This document shows, piece after piece, positions 37,152-46,890 of a stretch of DNA of 64,000 nt. The DNA is from Acinetobacter gyllenbergii CIP 110306 = MTCC 11365 (GTDB lineage: Bacteria; Pseudomonadota; Gammaproteobacteria; Pseudomonadales; Moraxellaceae), in NCBI RefSeq assembly GCF_000413855.1, contig NZ_ATGG01000010.1, positions 80,822 to 144,821 on the forward strand, in the 5' to 3' direction. The notes below the pieces were generated by a model. It ran no database searches. It was not told the origin of the DNA and was given only the letters and a program-made list of their open reading frames with translations. Positions within the stretch are counted from its first letter, which is position 1. Each line of letters opens with the position of its first letter. The position numbers and the translations under genes were made by a program.

Positions 37152-37757
37152 ATGAAAATAAGAAAAGCGCAACGGCGAGATGTTGATGCCTGTGTACCTT
37201 TAATTTATAGCGCAGCGGTTTCGTTGTTTGATTATATTTATCAACATAAGCAGATCAGCGCAGAACAATTCATTCATCGTGAGTTCCTTTCAGGACAAGG
37301 TTATACCAGTTATCAGTTGCATTGGGTGGTCGAGCATCATGAGAAGGTGGTTGCAACAATAGCCTGTTATGGCAAAAAGGATTTATTGAGTATGGATCAG
37401 GGTAGCCTTAAAAATATCTGGGCCATTTATAGACTTGGATTTCCTCGTGTTTTGTCTCGAGCCTTACAGGCAGGTTCAGTTGTAACTAAGCCCAGTGACT
37501 CATGTTTGCATATTGCTAATTTTGGTGTCCATCCTAATTACCAAGGTCAAGGCATAGGCTCTTTATTGCTACAACATCTGAAGTGTTTAGCTCAACAACA
37601 AGGGTTCACTGCATTATCTTTAGATGTCTCACAGAAAAATCCAAATGGGCAGCGTCTATATGAGCGGATTGGTTTTAGCGTTGTAAAAGAAACTAAGTTT
37701 AAAGATGCTAATAACAGTGTTATTCCAAATGGTCGTCGAATGGAATGGTGGTTCTAA
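37152..37757 (+). CDS. GNAT-family N-acetyltransferase
   Basis: GCN5-related acetyltransferase, 201 residues. Acetyl-CoA motif A: FGVHPNYQGQGIGSLLLQHL. Motif B: SLDVSQKNPNGQRLYERIGF. Substrate unknown. ATG at 37152. No operon partner is evident. Confidence 0.85.
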   Translation: MKIRKAQRRDVDACVPLIYSAAVSLFDYIYQHKQISAEQFIHREFLSGQGYTSYQLHWVVEHHEKVVATIACYGKKDLLSMDQGSLKNIWAIYRLGFPRVLSRALQAGSVVTKPSDSCLHIANFGVHPNYQGQGIGSLLLQHLKCLAQQQGFTALSLDVSQKNPNGQRLYERIGFSVVKETKFKDANNSVIPNGRRMEWWF

Positions 37758-37805
37758 ATTTAAGCGGGTGGAATGAAGATAAAATATTCAATCGGTTGAT
37801 ATAAA

Positions 37806-38258
37806 ATGATTTTTAGCGTTATGCTAAATAAGGCGTCATCAACACATCTTGTTATGCGAATTCAGTGCATTTTCTTATTCTGTTTTTTAATAGGTCTCTC
37901 TGCTGGGGCTTATGCGGATGACTATGATTTTTTTGTAGCGCCGAGCGAAGATACCGAACAGATGTTTGATGCTGCTTATCCTGAAATGAAAACAGAATAT
38001 TCGGTTTTGCATAACCAATTTTTTCAAAATGAGCGTTGGCGTGTCTATAATTATACGGCTTATCAAACTAATCAGTTTAACCATAAGATGTTAACAGGTG
38101 ACACCACTAGCTTGTCGCTGGATGATTTTTCGATTTCAGTCGGTTATGGCATGATGTATCAGTTGAACCAGACCAATCGAATTGGCTATGAATATCTTTC
38201 CAGCTTTCCCTTTGACCGAGGGCAATTGATACGATTCTTCTGGTTACGGATTTTTTAA
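37806..38258 (+). CDS. Hypothetical exported protein
   Basis: Unrecognised 150-residue protein. A signal peptide is visible as MRIQCIFLFCFLIGLSAGAYA if translation starts at the ATG at 37854, which may be the true start; the ATG at 37806 would add 16 residues. Neither start has a good ribosome binding site. The mature part is rich in aromatic residues and its last 50 residues (SISVGYGMMYQLNQTNRIGY and on) alternate like outer-membrane beta-strands and end in phenylalanine. A small beta-barrel or a barrel remnant is possible. The stop codon overlaps that of rsmD within a shared TTAA. Confidence 0.55.
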   Translation: MIFSVMLNKASSTHLVMRIQCIFLFCFLIGLSAGAYADDYDFFVAPSEDTEQMFDAAYPEMKTEYSVLHNQFFQNERWRVYNYTAYQTNQFNHKMLTGDTTSLSLDDFSISVGYGMMYQLNQTNRIGYEYLSSFPFDRGQLIRFFWLRIF

Positions 38259-38803
38259 CTGACCTTTTGATATAGCCCTGCTCTGACCATACCGGCTTTG
38301 GTTTCTTTAATTTTCTGCCAAGTCAGGGGAAGGGTGAGTTGAGATAAATCTCGATCTGCTTCTACATAAATATAAGCGTGGTTTGCAATCATTGGGTCAG
38401 CAAGTTCTGCTAATTCTTGCCATAAATCCAGACTATAAGGTGGATCAAGAAACACCACATCAAAATTTGAGTTTAATTTTTTTAAAGCCTGTTGTGCCGT
38501 TGCAACATGCAGTTGGCAATTTTCTGCTTTTAACAGTTGAATATTGTCTTTTAAGATTTTGGCTTGTATTGGATTTGGTTCAATCATCACGACTTTAGCA
38601 GCTCCACGAGAAAGCGCTTCAAATCCTAATGCACCTGAGCCGCTACACAGGTCTAAAACCTGCGCATTTTGAATGTCCCACATTAACCAATTGAACAAGG
38701 TTTCACGGACACGATCTGGTGTTGGACGTAAACCATCAATACTGGCAAAGGGTAAAGTACGGCGTTTCCAGTTACCACCGATGATACGCAATTGATTTTT
38801 CAT
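38255..38803 (-). CDS. rsmD: 16S rRNA (guanine-966 N2) methyltransferase RsmD
   Basis: SAM-dependent methyltransferase for m2G966 of 16S rRNA. Motifs: LRPTPDRVRETLFNWL, the SAM loop LDLCSGSGALGFEALSRGA, and the catalytic DPPY. 182 residues, typical. The start codon overlaps the mrdA stop codon (TAATG), so the two are co-translated. At its 3' end the TAA is shared, base for base, with the convergent hypothetical gene. Confidence 0.93.
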   Translation of the reverse strand: MKNQLRIIGGNWKRRTLPFASIDGLRPTPDRVRETLFNWLMWDIQNAQVLDLCSGSGALGFEALSRGAAKVVMIEPNPIQAKILKDNIQLLKAENCQLHVATAQQALKKLNSNFDVVFLDPPYSLDLWQELAELADPMIANHAYIYVEADRDLSQLTLPLTWQKIKETKAGMVRAGLYQKVS

Positions 38804-40842
38804 TATTCAGTTACTCCATCAGTAGGTTGAGCAGCTGTTGCTGGCGCGACAGGTGTAGATGCTGGAGTGGATGAAGCGACGGGTGTTGATGCTGCTTGGC
38901 TATTTTGTGTTGTTGTGGTTGCAACACTGCTGCTTGGCAGTTCGCCAGGTTTAATGCCTGCTGTCATTAAGCCACCACTGACTTGATGGCTGGCTGGGCG
39001 GAGTGGATTCTTTTTACGGGTCACTAGCCAATAATCAAATATTGGACGTGCTAACTGCGCCGCAGAACCACCATGTTTACCATTTTCCCAAACCACAGCA
39101 ATCGCAATTTCTGGATTATCGGCAGGCGCGAAACCAACGAATAAACCGTGGTCCCATTGTCGAGATGAAAGCGCAGCTTCGTTATAGCGTTTACCTTGGG
39201 CAATACTTTTAACTTGGGCTGTCCCAGTTTTACCTGCGATTGAATATTGCAAACCACCTTTAATACCACGACCTGTACCTGACTGGATGACATCCACCAT
39301 TGCATCGTGCATGTTTTTCCAATCTTGTTCGGTGCCATTGAAGTTAATTTTGCCATCGGGTGCATTGTGGACGCTAAATTTTTTGGCGCCTTTGGTCTCT
39401 CTTAATACATGGGGCGTGACATGTGAACCTTTATTCGCAGTAATTGCAGTTGCCATCGCAAGTTGTAACGGTGTAGAGGTAAAAGCGCCTTGTCCGATAC
39501 TGACTGAAATCGTTTCACCTTTTAGCCATTTGGATTTGCGGGTACGCATTTTCCATTCTGGGCTCGGATACAGGCCAGAACTTTCACTTGGTAAATCGAC
39601 CCCAGTTTTTTCACCAAAGCCAAATTGACGCATCCAGTCATTCATTTTCTCAATGCCCATGCGATAGGACAGGACATAAAAATAAGTATCGCAAGATACA
39701 ATTTGAGCTTTATGCATGTTCACAGAACCATGACCACTTTTTTTATGGTCACGGAAGCGGTGGCTGTCACCAGGCAATGAAAAATAGCCTGGATCGGAAA
39801 TTGCAGTGTTCCAATCGACCAGACCATAATGAATACCGCCTAAACCAAACATCGGTTTGATGGTTGAACCGGGTGGATAAGCCCCCTGAACTGCACGGTT
39901 ATAGAGCGGTTGATCGAGGTTATCACGCAGCCCACTGTAGTCTTTAGAGCTAATCCCAGTCACGAAGAGGTTTGGATTAAAACTTGGACTTGAGACTAAT
40001 GCTAGAATTTCACCTGTACGTGGGTCCATTGCGACAATTGCACCGCGACGATCTGCCAATTGTTTTGCTGCAATAGTTTGCAGACCATAATCAAGTGATA
40101 AATAAAGATCATTACCTCGTGCTGGGTTTTGGCGACCTAAATTACGCAGTACATTACCATGTGCATCTGCCTCGACAGATTCATAGCCAGGCGTCCCATG
40201 CAACAGCTCTTCATAACTTTTTTCGACCCCAATTTTACCAATCAGGTTGGTTCCCGCATATAAATCCTTATCAATTGATTTGAGTTCTTTATCATTGATA
40301 CGACCGACATAGCCAATCACATGTGCAAACAATTCACCATGTGGATAATAGCGGGTCATTTGAGTTTCAATTTTGACTCCAGGGAAGGCATATTTCACTT
40401 CACTGAATTTGGCAATGTCGGCTTCAGTCAAATTCAACTTAATTGCAAGGCGTTCGGTTTTACGTGCAGTTTTCACACGGCTTTTAAAGCGGTCAACATC
40501 TTCTTGGGTCAAGCCTAGAATTGGAATCAGACGGCTGATAGTGTCATCAATATCACTGACATCGGCACGACTCAGTGTTGCGGTGAACACAGGGTAGTTA
40601 TCTGCCAACAGTACGCCGTTACGATCGTAGATATAGCCACGTGCGGGTGCTAAGGGTTGTAAACGAATTCGGTTCTTGTCTGAGGCCGTTGTAAAGTCAT
40701 CGTAATGAACAATCTGTAAATATGCATAACGACAGATCAATAAAAGTAGAAAAATCGCCACGACAAAGATTGCAAAAAAGATACGACCCTTATAAATGCG
40801 CTTTTCTTGTTGCATATTTTTTAAAGGAAAGTGCTGTTTCAT
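38803..40842 (-). CDS. mrdA: Penicillin-binding protein 2 (peptidoglycan D,D-transpeptidase)
   Basis: Class B PBP2 of the rod-shape elongasome. Membrane helix near residues 22-42, pedestal domain, then the transpeptidase domain with S326-x-x-K (GSTIKP), SxD motif SCDTYF, and KTG in AGKTGTAQ. 679 residues against 633 in E. coli. The extra C-terminus (about 45 residues) is a low-complexity Ala/Pro/Ser/Thr tail. The Ser-Cys-Asp triad in place of Ser-Ala-Asp is a conservative change. rodA is not adjacent. ATG at 40842, without an obvious ribosome binding site; an ATG at 40815 is an alternative. Confidence 0.93.
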   Translation of the reverse strand: MKQHFPLKNMQQEKRIYKGRIFFAIFVVAIFLLLLICRYAYLQIVHYDDFTTASDKNRIRLQPLAPARGYIYDRNGVLLADNYPVFTATLSRADVSDIDDTISRLIPILGLTQEDVDRFKSRVKTARKTERLAIKLNLTEADIAKFSEVKYAFPGVKIETQMTRYYPHGELFAHVIGYVGRINDKELKSIDKDLYAGTNLIGKIGVEKSYEELLHGTPGYESVEADAHGNVLRNLGRQNPARGNDLYLSLDYGLQTIAAKQLADRRGAIVAMDPRTGEILALVSSPSFNPNLFVTGISSKDYSGLRDNLDQPLYNRAVQGAYPPGSTIKPMFGLGGIHYGLVDWNTAISDPGYFSLPGDSHRFRDHKKSGHGSVNMHKAQIVSCDTYFYVLSYRMGIEKMNDWMRQFGFGEKTGVDLPSESSGLYPSPEWKMRTRKSKWLKGETISVSIGQGAFTSTPLQLAMATAITANKGSHVTPHVLRETKGAKKFSVHNAPDGKINFNGTEQDWKNMHDAMVDVIQSGTGRGIKGGLQYSIAGKTGTAQVKSIAQGKRYNEAALSSRQWDHGLFVGFAPADNPEIAIAVVWENGKHGGSAAQLARPIFDYWLVTRKKNPLRPASHQVSGGLMTAGIKPGELPSSSVATTTTQNSQAASTPVASSTPASTPVAPATAAQPTDGVTE

Positions 40843-41081
40843 AGGGTGTCGACTTAATTACAAAATGGAGAGAATACAAAGGCTACGCATTTTAACGTAA
40901 GTTGCATGAACATACTGTAGAATTTTCAACAAATCATGCAAATGATACTGCGACAGCTTTTGACTTTGCAGACATTAAAATTGTATGGTCTTGTATATTA
41001 GAAGCAAAATAATTCTGTTAAAGTCACAATCAGTTTGAAATAGGATTTTCCAATACACTCTTAGGGAAAATGGAGAAAATA

Positions 41082-41600
41082 ATGAGAAAAATTTGCCTTT
41101 TATTATCGGTTTTAACACTTACGGGCTTAAGTCATGCGGATGACAATCCATTTAAGCCAGAGCCAAAATTAAAAGATGCAAACGTTTCAACATGGAATGT
41201 AGGTGCAGGTTTTACCAAGAAATTATTACATGCCAACCTTGAATGGGTAAATCCTTATGGTATTGCCTATGCCAAAGCGGGTGCATTTTTAAATGATGAC
41301 AATGAACCTGGTGGACAAGTTGGATTCCGTTATCCGTACTACCTAACTGGTACAGATAAAAATGGTTATTACCTTGGTGTCTATGCGGGGCATTTAGACA
41401 GCAGAAATTATGGTGGTAAGCAAAAGGGCAATTTGGGTGTCGGTGCTGATCTTGCTTATGTTTGGTTGAATAGCGAACGTATCAGCACATTCAGTGTGGG
41501 CGCGGGGGTACGCGAAAAAATAGAAGATGGGAATGGCAATACTGTGAAAAAATCAGAACCTGTCCTTCAGTTTTCTTATACTTTAAGTTTTGGTTTATAA
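41082..41600 (+). CDS. Small exported beta-rich protein (YfaZ-like)
   Basis: Unassigned 172-residue exported protein with signal peptide MRKICLLLSVLTLTGLSHA. The mature part has repeated glycine- and tyrosine-rich amphipathic strands (GYYLGVYAGHLDSRNYGG; NLGVGADLAYVWL) and ends in L after FSYTLSFG, the pattern of a small outer-membrane beta-barrel of the YfaZ kind. The ATG at 41082 is chosen because GGAG lies six bases upstream; the ATG at 41070 contains that same ribosome binding site. Function unknown. Confidence 0.65.
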   Translation: MRKICLLLSVLTLTGLSHADDNPFKPEPKLKDANVSTWNVGAGFTKKLLHANLEWVNPYGIAYAKAGAFLNDDNEPGGQVGFRYPYYLTGTDKNGYYLGVYAGHLDSRNYGGKQKGNLGVGADLAYVWLNSERISTFSVGAGVREKIEDGNGNTVKKSEPVLQFSYTLSFGL

Positions 41601-41661
41601 GAGGAAATTAACGTTTATCCTTTTATAGGCCATCATGTATCAATAATTCAGAGAGTCATGC

Positions 41662-42975
41662 ATGTTTGATTACGTCAATGAATTGTGGCAGATTTTTCTA
41701 AATCGACCTGACCATCTGGCAGTCTTGAGTATCATCCCTGTGACCGCCTTTGTAACATGGGCGCACGTGTGGATGGCATTGAAAATGGTATTTTACCCAA
41801 TTAACTTTTGGGGATTCCATTTAGGACCATTACCTGTCGGTTGGCAAGGGATTGTGCCACGTAAAGCTGGACGTATTTCAGGCATTATTACCGATAACAC
41901 TTTATCTAAATTAGGTTCATTGCGAGAGTTTTTAGAGGCAATGGACCCCGAAGATATGGCCATGATCATTGGTGAGCAAGTCGGTTTTGAGCTTGAGCAT
42001 CTGATTGATGAAGTGATGATTGATCGCAATGCGGTACTCTGGGAAAACTTACCTTATTCGATTAAACGCCGTATTTATGCCCAAGCCCACAAACAGTTAC
42101 CAAATACCTTAAGGGAACTTGTGACTGAACTGACCATGAACGTCGAGTCACTGGTCGACATGCGTGAAATGGTGGTCAGCCAAATGGAAGGTGATCGCCG
42201 TTTGATGGTGCGCATGTTCTTGAAGGTGGGGCAAAAAGAAATTAACTTTATTTGGCATATCAGTGCATTAATCGGGATGTTCTTTGGTATTTTCCAGATG
42301 ATTGTATGGTTTGTAGTGCCTTGGCACTGGACGGTTCCATTCTGGGCTGCAATTTGGGGCTTTTTAACCAACTGGATCGCGATCTGGATGGTGTTTAACC
42401 CAATTGAACCGCACTATATCCGCTATCCACAGATTTTCCGTTTGACCAAAGACCGTAAATTTCCTTGGATTGTGCCAGTCTTGAAGATTGGAACCTATAA
42501 TGTCCAAGGCGCATTTATGAAGCGTCAGGAAGAGGTTTCGGATGTGTTCGCCAGTGTGGTGACTGAAGATTTAATTACCTTGAAATCGATCATGACCGAA
42601 ATGATGTATGGCAGTAAAAAAGACAAAACACGTCGTATTGTCAAGCGTCATATCAATGAAATCATGGAAACCCCATTGGTCAGAACCTCATTGCAGCTTT
42701 CATTAGGACCAAGAGAGTATGCTAGACTCAAGACCGACTTGATTGATCGCTCAATTGAAATTACCATGGGACCAGTATGTGACCCAGCTCTGAATGCAAG
42801 TCGCGCGCAGAAGATCTTTCAAATGTTTAGAGACCGCATCCGTGAACTAACACCGAAAGAGTTCCAGAACCTATTGCGTCCTGCGTTCCAAGAAGATGAG
42901 TGGATCTTGATTGTACTGGGTGGAGTAACTGGTTTCTTTGCTGGTTTAATTCACTTATTTGTTGCTTTCTTATAA
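41662..42975 (+). CDS. DUF445-domain membrane protein
   Basis: A 437-residue membrane protein of the DUF445 family. N-terminal helix (residues about 17-40), a long central helical region, a helical hairpin around MFFGIFQMIVWFVVPWHW and FWAAIWGFLTNWIAIWMVFNP, and a C-terminal membrane helix (ILIVLGGVTGFFAGLIHLFVAF). The TNWIA motif is characteristic of the family. Function unknown in general. ATG at 41662. adk follows 83 bp later. Confidence 0.85.
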   Translation: MFDYVNELWQIFLNRPDHLAVLSIIPVTAFVTWAHVWMALKMVFYPINFWGFHLGPLPVGWQGIVPRKAGRISGIITDNTLSKLGSLREFLEAMDPEDMAMIIGEQVGFELEHLIDEVMIDRNAVLWENLPYSIKRRIYAQAHKQLPNTLRELVTELTMNVESLVDMREMVVSQMEGDRRLMVRMFLKVGQKEINFIWHISALIGMFFGIFQMIVWFVVPWHWTVPFWAAIWGFLTNWIAIWMVFNPIEPHYIRYPQIFRLTKDRKFPWIVPVLKIGTYNVQGAFMKRQEEVSDVFASVVTEDLITLKSIMTEMMYGSKKDKTRRIVKRHINEIMETPLVRTSLQLSLGPREYARLKTDLIDRSIEITMGPVCDPALNASRAQKIFQMFRDRIRELTPKEFQNLLRPAFQEDEWILIVLGGVTGFFAGLIHLFVAFL

Positions 42976-43046
42976 TTAATTTGATGTTGGTTGAGTGATA
43001 AGTCTGTATGATATTGCTCAATTTAAGATTTATTGTTTTTAAATGA

Positions 43047-43712
<666 letters not shown>

Positions 43713-43725
43713 TTTAGTTTTTGAT

Positions 43726-43760
43726 AAAACTGCCTTATGTTTACATAAGTCAGTTTTTTT
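43726..43760 (+). terminator. Terminator of adk
   Basis: AAAACTG-x-CTTATG / CATAAG-x-CAGTTTT imperfect stem with one mismatch, TTTA loop and a T7 tail. It separates adk from the five-gene cluster that follows. Confidence 0.8.
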
Positions 43761-43898
43761 TATACCAATAATTATCTGCGACATAATATGTCGCCCTATC
43801 AGATTAAATGATATAAAAACTGAGTGAAAAAAGTTATATTTCATTCAAGTGTACAATTTGAAAATATTGAAACTTAGAATTATTTTAAAGGGTTAATT

Positions 43899-45230
43899 AT
43901 GTTGCTGACGATTCAGTCTGATCAAATAGAACAAATTATTCCAGATACAAGTTCAGCAAAATCTGCTAAGAAGTTAGCGAAATTTGAAGCATGGAATAAT
44001 ATCTCAGCTTCGACAGATCATTGGATTTGGGGAGAAATTCAAGGGAGTGCGATTTATCAAAGTGCAATCTTTTTACCTGAACTTAAATGTGAATGTAGTT
44101 GTCCGAGTTTTAAGCGGCCTTGTAAACATGCCTTAGCATTATTATTTGTCTATTCCGAGTATCAAGATAAATTTATTGTGCAATCAGATGAACAGAACAT
44201 ACCTGATCGAGTACAAAAATGGCGCGATAAAAAAACCAAAACGCTTGAGAAAAAAGAAAATAAAATTGATAAACCAATTGATGAAGAAGCACGTGCCAAA
44301 CGCCAGTCGGCACGTGAAAAAAAAATGGATGCAGGTATTGAAGCATTACAAACATGGCTAAATGATATTGTAATCATGGGGCTAGGGCGGTTACGTCAAC
44401 AACAGCAGGAAAAATTTCGAGATATCCAAAGCCGTTTGGTCGATGCACAAGTTGCTGGTTTAGTCAGTTATTTAGATGAATTTTCTAGTGCCTTATATCA
44501 AACTGATTGGCAATTACAAAGTTCATTTTGGTTGGCTAAACTACAAACAGCTGTTGATTTGTGGCAAAACCGCCAGCGGCTTCAGCCAGAACTATATGAA
44601 GAATTAAAACAGCTCTTTGGTATTAATTTACCGACAGATGCATGGGATAACATCCCAACTCAGGTGCTGAGTTTGTATGCATTGGGACAAGTGACGCAAG
44701 AACTGGTCAACACCCGTGGACGTTATCGTCGTCAATGGTTATGGGATAGTGAAAAGCTATGCGATTATCTGCTATTGGATTTCGAAATTCCCCCTTATTC
44801 CAACTTCGGTTTAACCTTACCTTACCAAAAACATTTGTCTTTAACTGCCAAACTTTATCCCGGTGTGAGCCATCAACGTCTGCGTTTAGAAGATAGTTTA
44901 TTGTCGTTTACTAATGTGAGCCAGACGCTTGTTGCACCGAAGGGATTTACCAATTTTGATCAGGCTTTTGCTCAATATGCCAATAACTTGAAACAGCACC
45001 CTTTGCAATTAGTACGCTTTTTTTGGCTGGAGCAATTGCGGTTAGTAAAGTGTGATAAAACGATTTATTTGGTCGATCAGAATCAAAAGATGTGTGAGGT
45101 TGAAATTAAGCAATTTGTTGAGTTGTGGTTTTTAGTTGGGGCAGAATCATTTAGTGCTGGCATAGAGTGGAATGGGTTACAGCTTAAACTTGTAAGTATT
45201 TGGCAAGGAGGGCATTTTGAATGTGTTTAA
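43899..45230 (+). CDS. SWIM zinc-finger protein (YehQ-like), cluster gene 1
   Basis: A 443-residue protein with a SWIM zinc finger: C66-x-C68-x6-C75-x-H77 in KCECSCPSFKRPCKHALAL. The finger is followed by a very basic/acidic coiled-coil-like stretch (residues about 105-145) and a long helical region without recognised motifs. SWIM domains bind DNA or proteins; in the E. coli yeh cluster YehQ is the SWIM member. The ATG at 43899 follows AAAGGG. It opens a five-gene co-directional block; its last ten bases overlap the start of the next gene. Role inferred only as the nucleic-acid or target-recognition part of a MoxR/VWA system. Confidence 0.8.
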   Translation: MLLTIQSDQIEQIIPDTSSAKSAKKLAKFEAWNNISASTDHWIWGEIQGSAIYQSAIFLPELKCECSCPSFKRPCKHALALLFVYSEYQDKFIVQSDEQNIPDRVQKWRDKKTKTLEKKENKIDKPIDEEARAKRQSAREKKMDAGIEALQTWLNDIVIMGLGRLRQQQQEKFRDIQSRLVDAQVAGLVSYLDEFSSALYQTDWQLQSSFWLAKLQTAVDLWQNRQRLQPELYEELKQLFGINLPTDAWDNIPTQVLSLYALGQVTQELVNTRGRYRRQWLWDSEKLCDYLLLDFEIPPYSNFGLTLPYQKHLSLTAKLYPGVSHQRLRLEDSLLSFTNVSQTLVAPKGFTNFDQAFAQYANNLKQHPLQLVRFFWLEQLRLVKCDKTIYLVDQNQKMCEVEIKQFVELWFLVGAESFSAGIEWNGLQLKLVSIWQGGHFECV

Positions 45231-46858
45231 ACGCATCGTACAGTGATTTTAATCAACAGTTACTTCTCAAACTGACTCTGGGACAGCAATTTAAACAGAC
45301 TCTAAAAATTCCTGATGTACTACAGGCTTATGTACCTAAACAGATTGATTCAGCGCAAGATTTGTTAGTCTTGAATCAATACTGGATGTTCATGCAACAC
45401 GCAGGTTATCAAGCGAGAACGGTGCCTGAAACGGTGCAAAAGAGTTTGAATAAGATTGAGCAGCTACAACATGAAAAGCAACTGGATAATGAGCTGATTC
45501 AAATTTTGAAATGGATTGTTGGGCAAGAATCGCCATTTTTGTATCAGGATTGGGTTAATCAAATATTGAAACTTGCTCAACAGCAGCAGCAAGTGATTCC
45601 TCGTTATTTAGTTTTGAAAGTGTTACCTCTATGTCGAAACCCAGTGTTATTGGCATCTATTTTACCTGAGTTTGCATTTCAAGGAGATGTTACAACACGC
45701 TTGGATGATGCTAAACGAGTTTGGAAATATTTGAAACAACAAGATTCGGCACCATTGGTCCGCCAGCTATTGAAATCAAAAAATAGCGATTGGTCATTGT
45801 GGATGAGCCAGTTGTGCAGTCAATTACCTCACTTTATTGATCAACATATTGCGGAGTTTTGGTCACAATCAATTCAGCAAAATCATTTGCAAAGTCAAGC
45901 TGAAAGTCTAGTGCTGTACAACCTGCCGATTAAGCAATTTGAAGCGTTATATCGGCATGTGAAAACACTAGAACCACAAAATGCGGCTACAGTGCGCAAG
46001 AATGCTGCATTAACTTTTTATTTATACTATCCAGATAATGTACTTTATGGTGAGATTATCGCACTGCTGCGTACCTGTTTAAGCTACGATGCTCGGGCGA
46101 GAAAAGTTAAATATAATATTAATTTAGATCAAGATGATGCACTCAATGATTATGGTTTCTTTGATCGAGAAGCTAACTTGGTCGAAAGCCGTAAAAATTT
46201 AAAAGCGGTTTATCAAAGTGCTCAAATTGAACAGGCTTACCAAGCCTTTTGTGAAAGTTCACAAGGTGTCTTCTATCTCACAAGAGTTTTGATTCAATTG
46301 CCACTCGCATATTGGTTAGAAGTATTTGGCACTTGGGATCATCTACTCTCATTGCATTCACAACAGAGAGAGCAGATTTGGAATGCTTTTGTAACATGCT
46401 GTTATCGAGAACAACGCCATGATTTAGCGTTATGGTTTTACCAACATCAAACCCAATGGTGTGAAGCTGTGACGACATCCAGTGGGAACAGACTTGAACG
46501 TGAGTTGGTCTTTGGTTTACTACATCAAGAGCAAGCAATTGGATGGTTATTAAAACAATTAGATCTGCATTATCAACAGCAAAATTTAGAGCATTTTTAT
46601 TTTGTGTTTCAACACGCTAAAGTCTTGCATCAAGATCGGAACATCACAGAAATGGCAGCGGTGTTACTTCAGCATGTATATGCAACTTTAGATTTGCAAC
46701 AGGATCAGAAAAAATTTGAATTATTAAAAGAGCGGGCACAATGGCTGATTTTGGAAGCTTATCCAATTGACTTCAGTGGCTTACAAGCTCTTTTTTCTAT
46801 TTCCGAATGGAAACAACTGATTCAATTTAATCAGTACAAACAAAAAATTATTGCGTAA
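45221..46858 (+). CDS. DUF5691-like helical protein, cluster gene 2
   Basis: A 545-residue, mostly helical protein that I assign to the DUF5691 type by position (between a SWIM gene and a MoxR ATPase) and by its helical-repeat look, not by a motif. No catalytic motif recognised. The middle contains a stretch around LDQDDALNDYGFFDREANLV. The ATG at 45221 lies inside the end of the SWIM gene (10-bp overlap) with GGAGGG upstream, so it is translationally coupled. Probably a structural or adaptor subunit. Confidence 0.6.
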   Translation: MCLNASYSDFNQQLLLKLTLGQQFKQTLKIPDVLQAYVPKQIDSAQDLLVLNQYWMFMQHAGYQARTVPETVQKSLNKIEQLQHEKQLDNELIQILKWIVGQESPFLYQDWVNQILKLAQQQQQVIPRYLVLKVLPLCRNPVLLASILPEFAFQGDVTTRLDDAKRVWKYLKQQDSAPLVRQLLKSKNSDWSLWMSQLCSQLPHFIDQHIAEFWSQSIQQNHLQSQAESLVLYNLPIKQFEALYRHVKTLEPQNAATVRKNAALTFYLYYPDNVLYGEIIALLRTCLSYDARARKVKYNINLDQDDALNDYGFFDREANLVESRKNLKAVYQSAQIEQAYQAFCESSQGVFYLTRVLIQLPLAYWLEVFGTWDHLLSLHSQQREQIWNAFVTCCYREQRHDLALWFYQHQTQWCEAVTTSSGNRLERELVFGLLHQEQAIGWLLKQLDLHYQQQNLEHFYFVFQHAKVLHQDRNITEMAAVLLQHVYATLDLQQDQKKFELLKERAQWLILEAYPIDFSGLQALFSISEWKQLIQFNQYKQKIIA

Positions 46859-46890
46859 TGATCAATAAATCATAAATTAGGATAATCACC

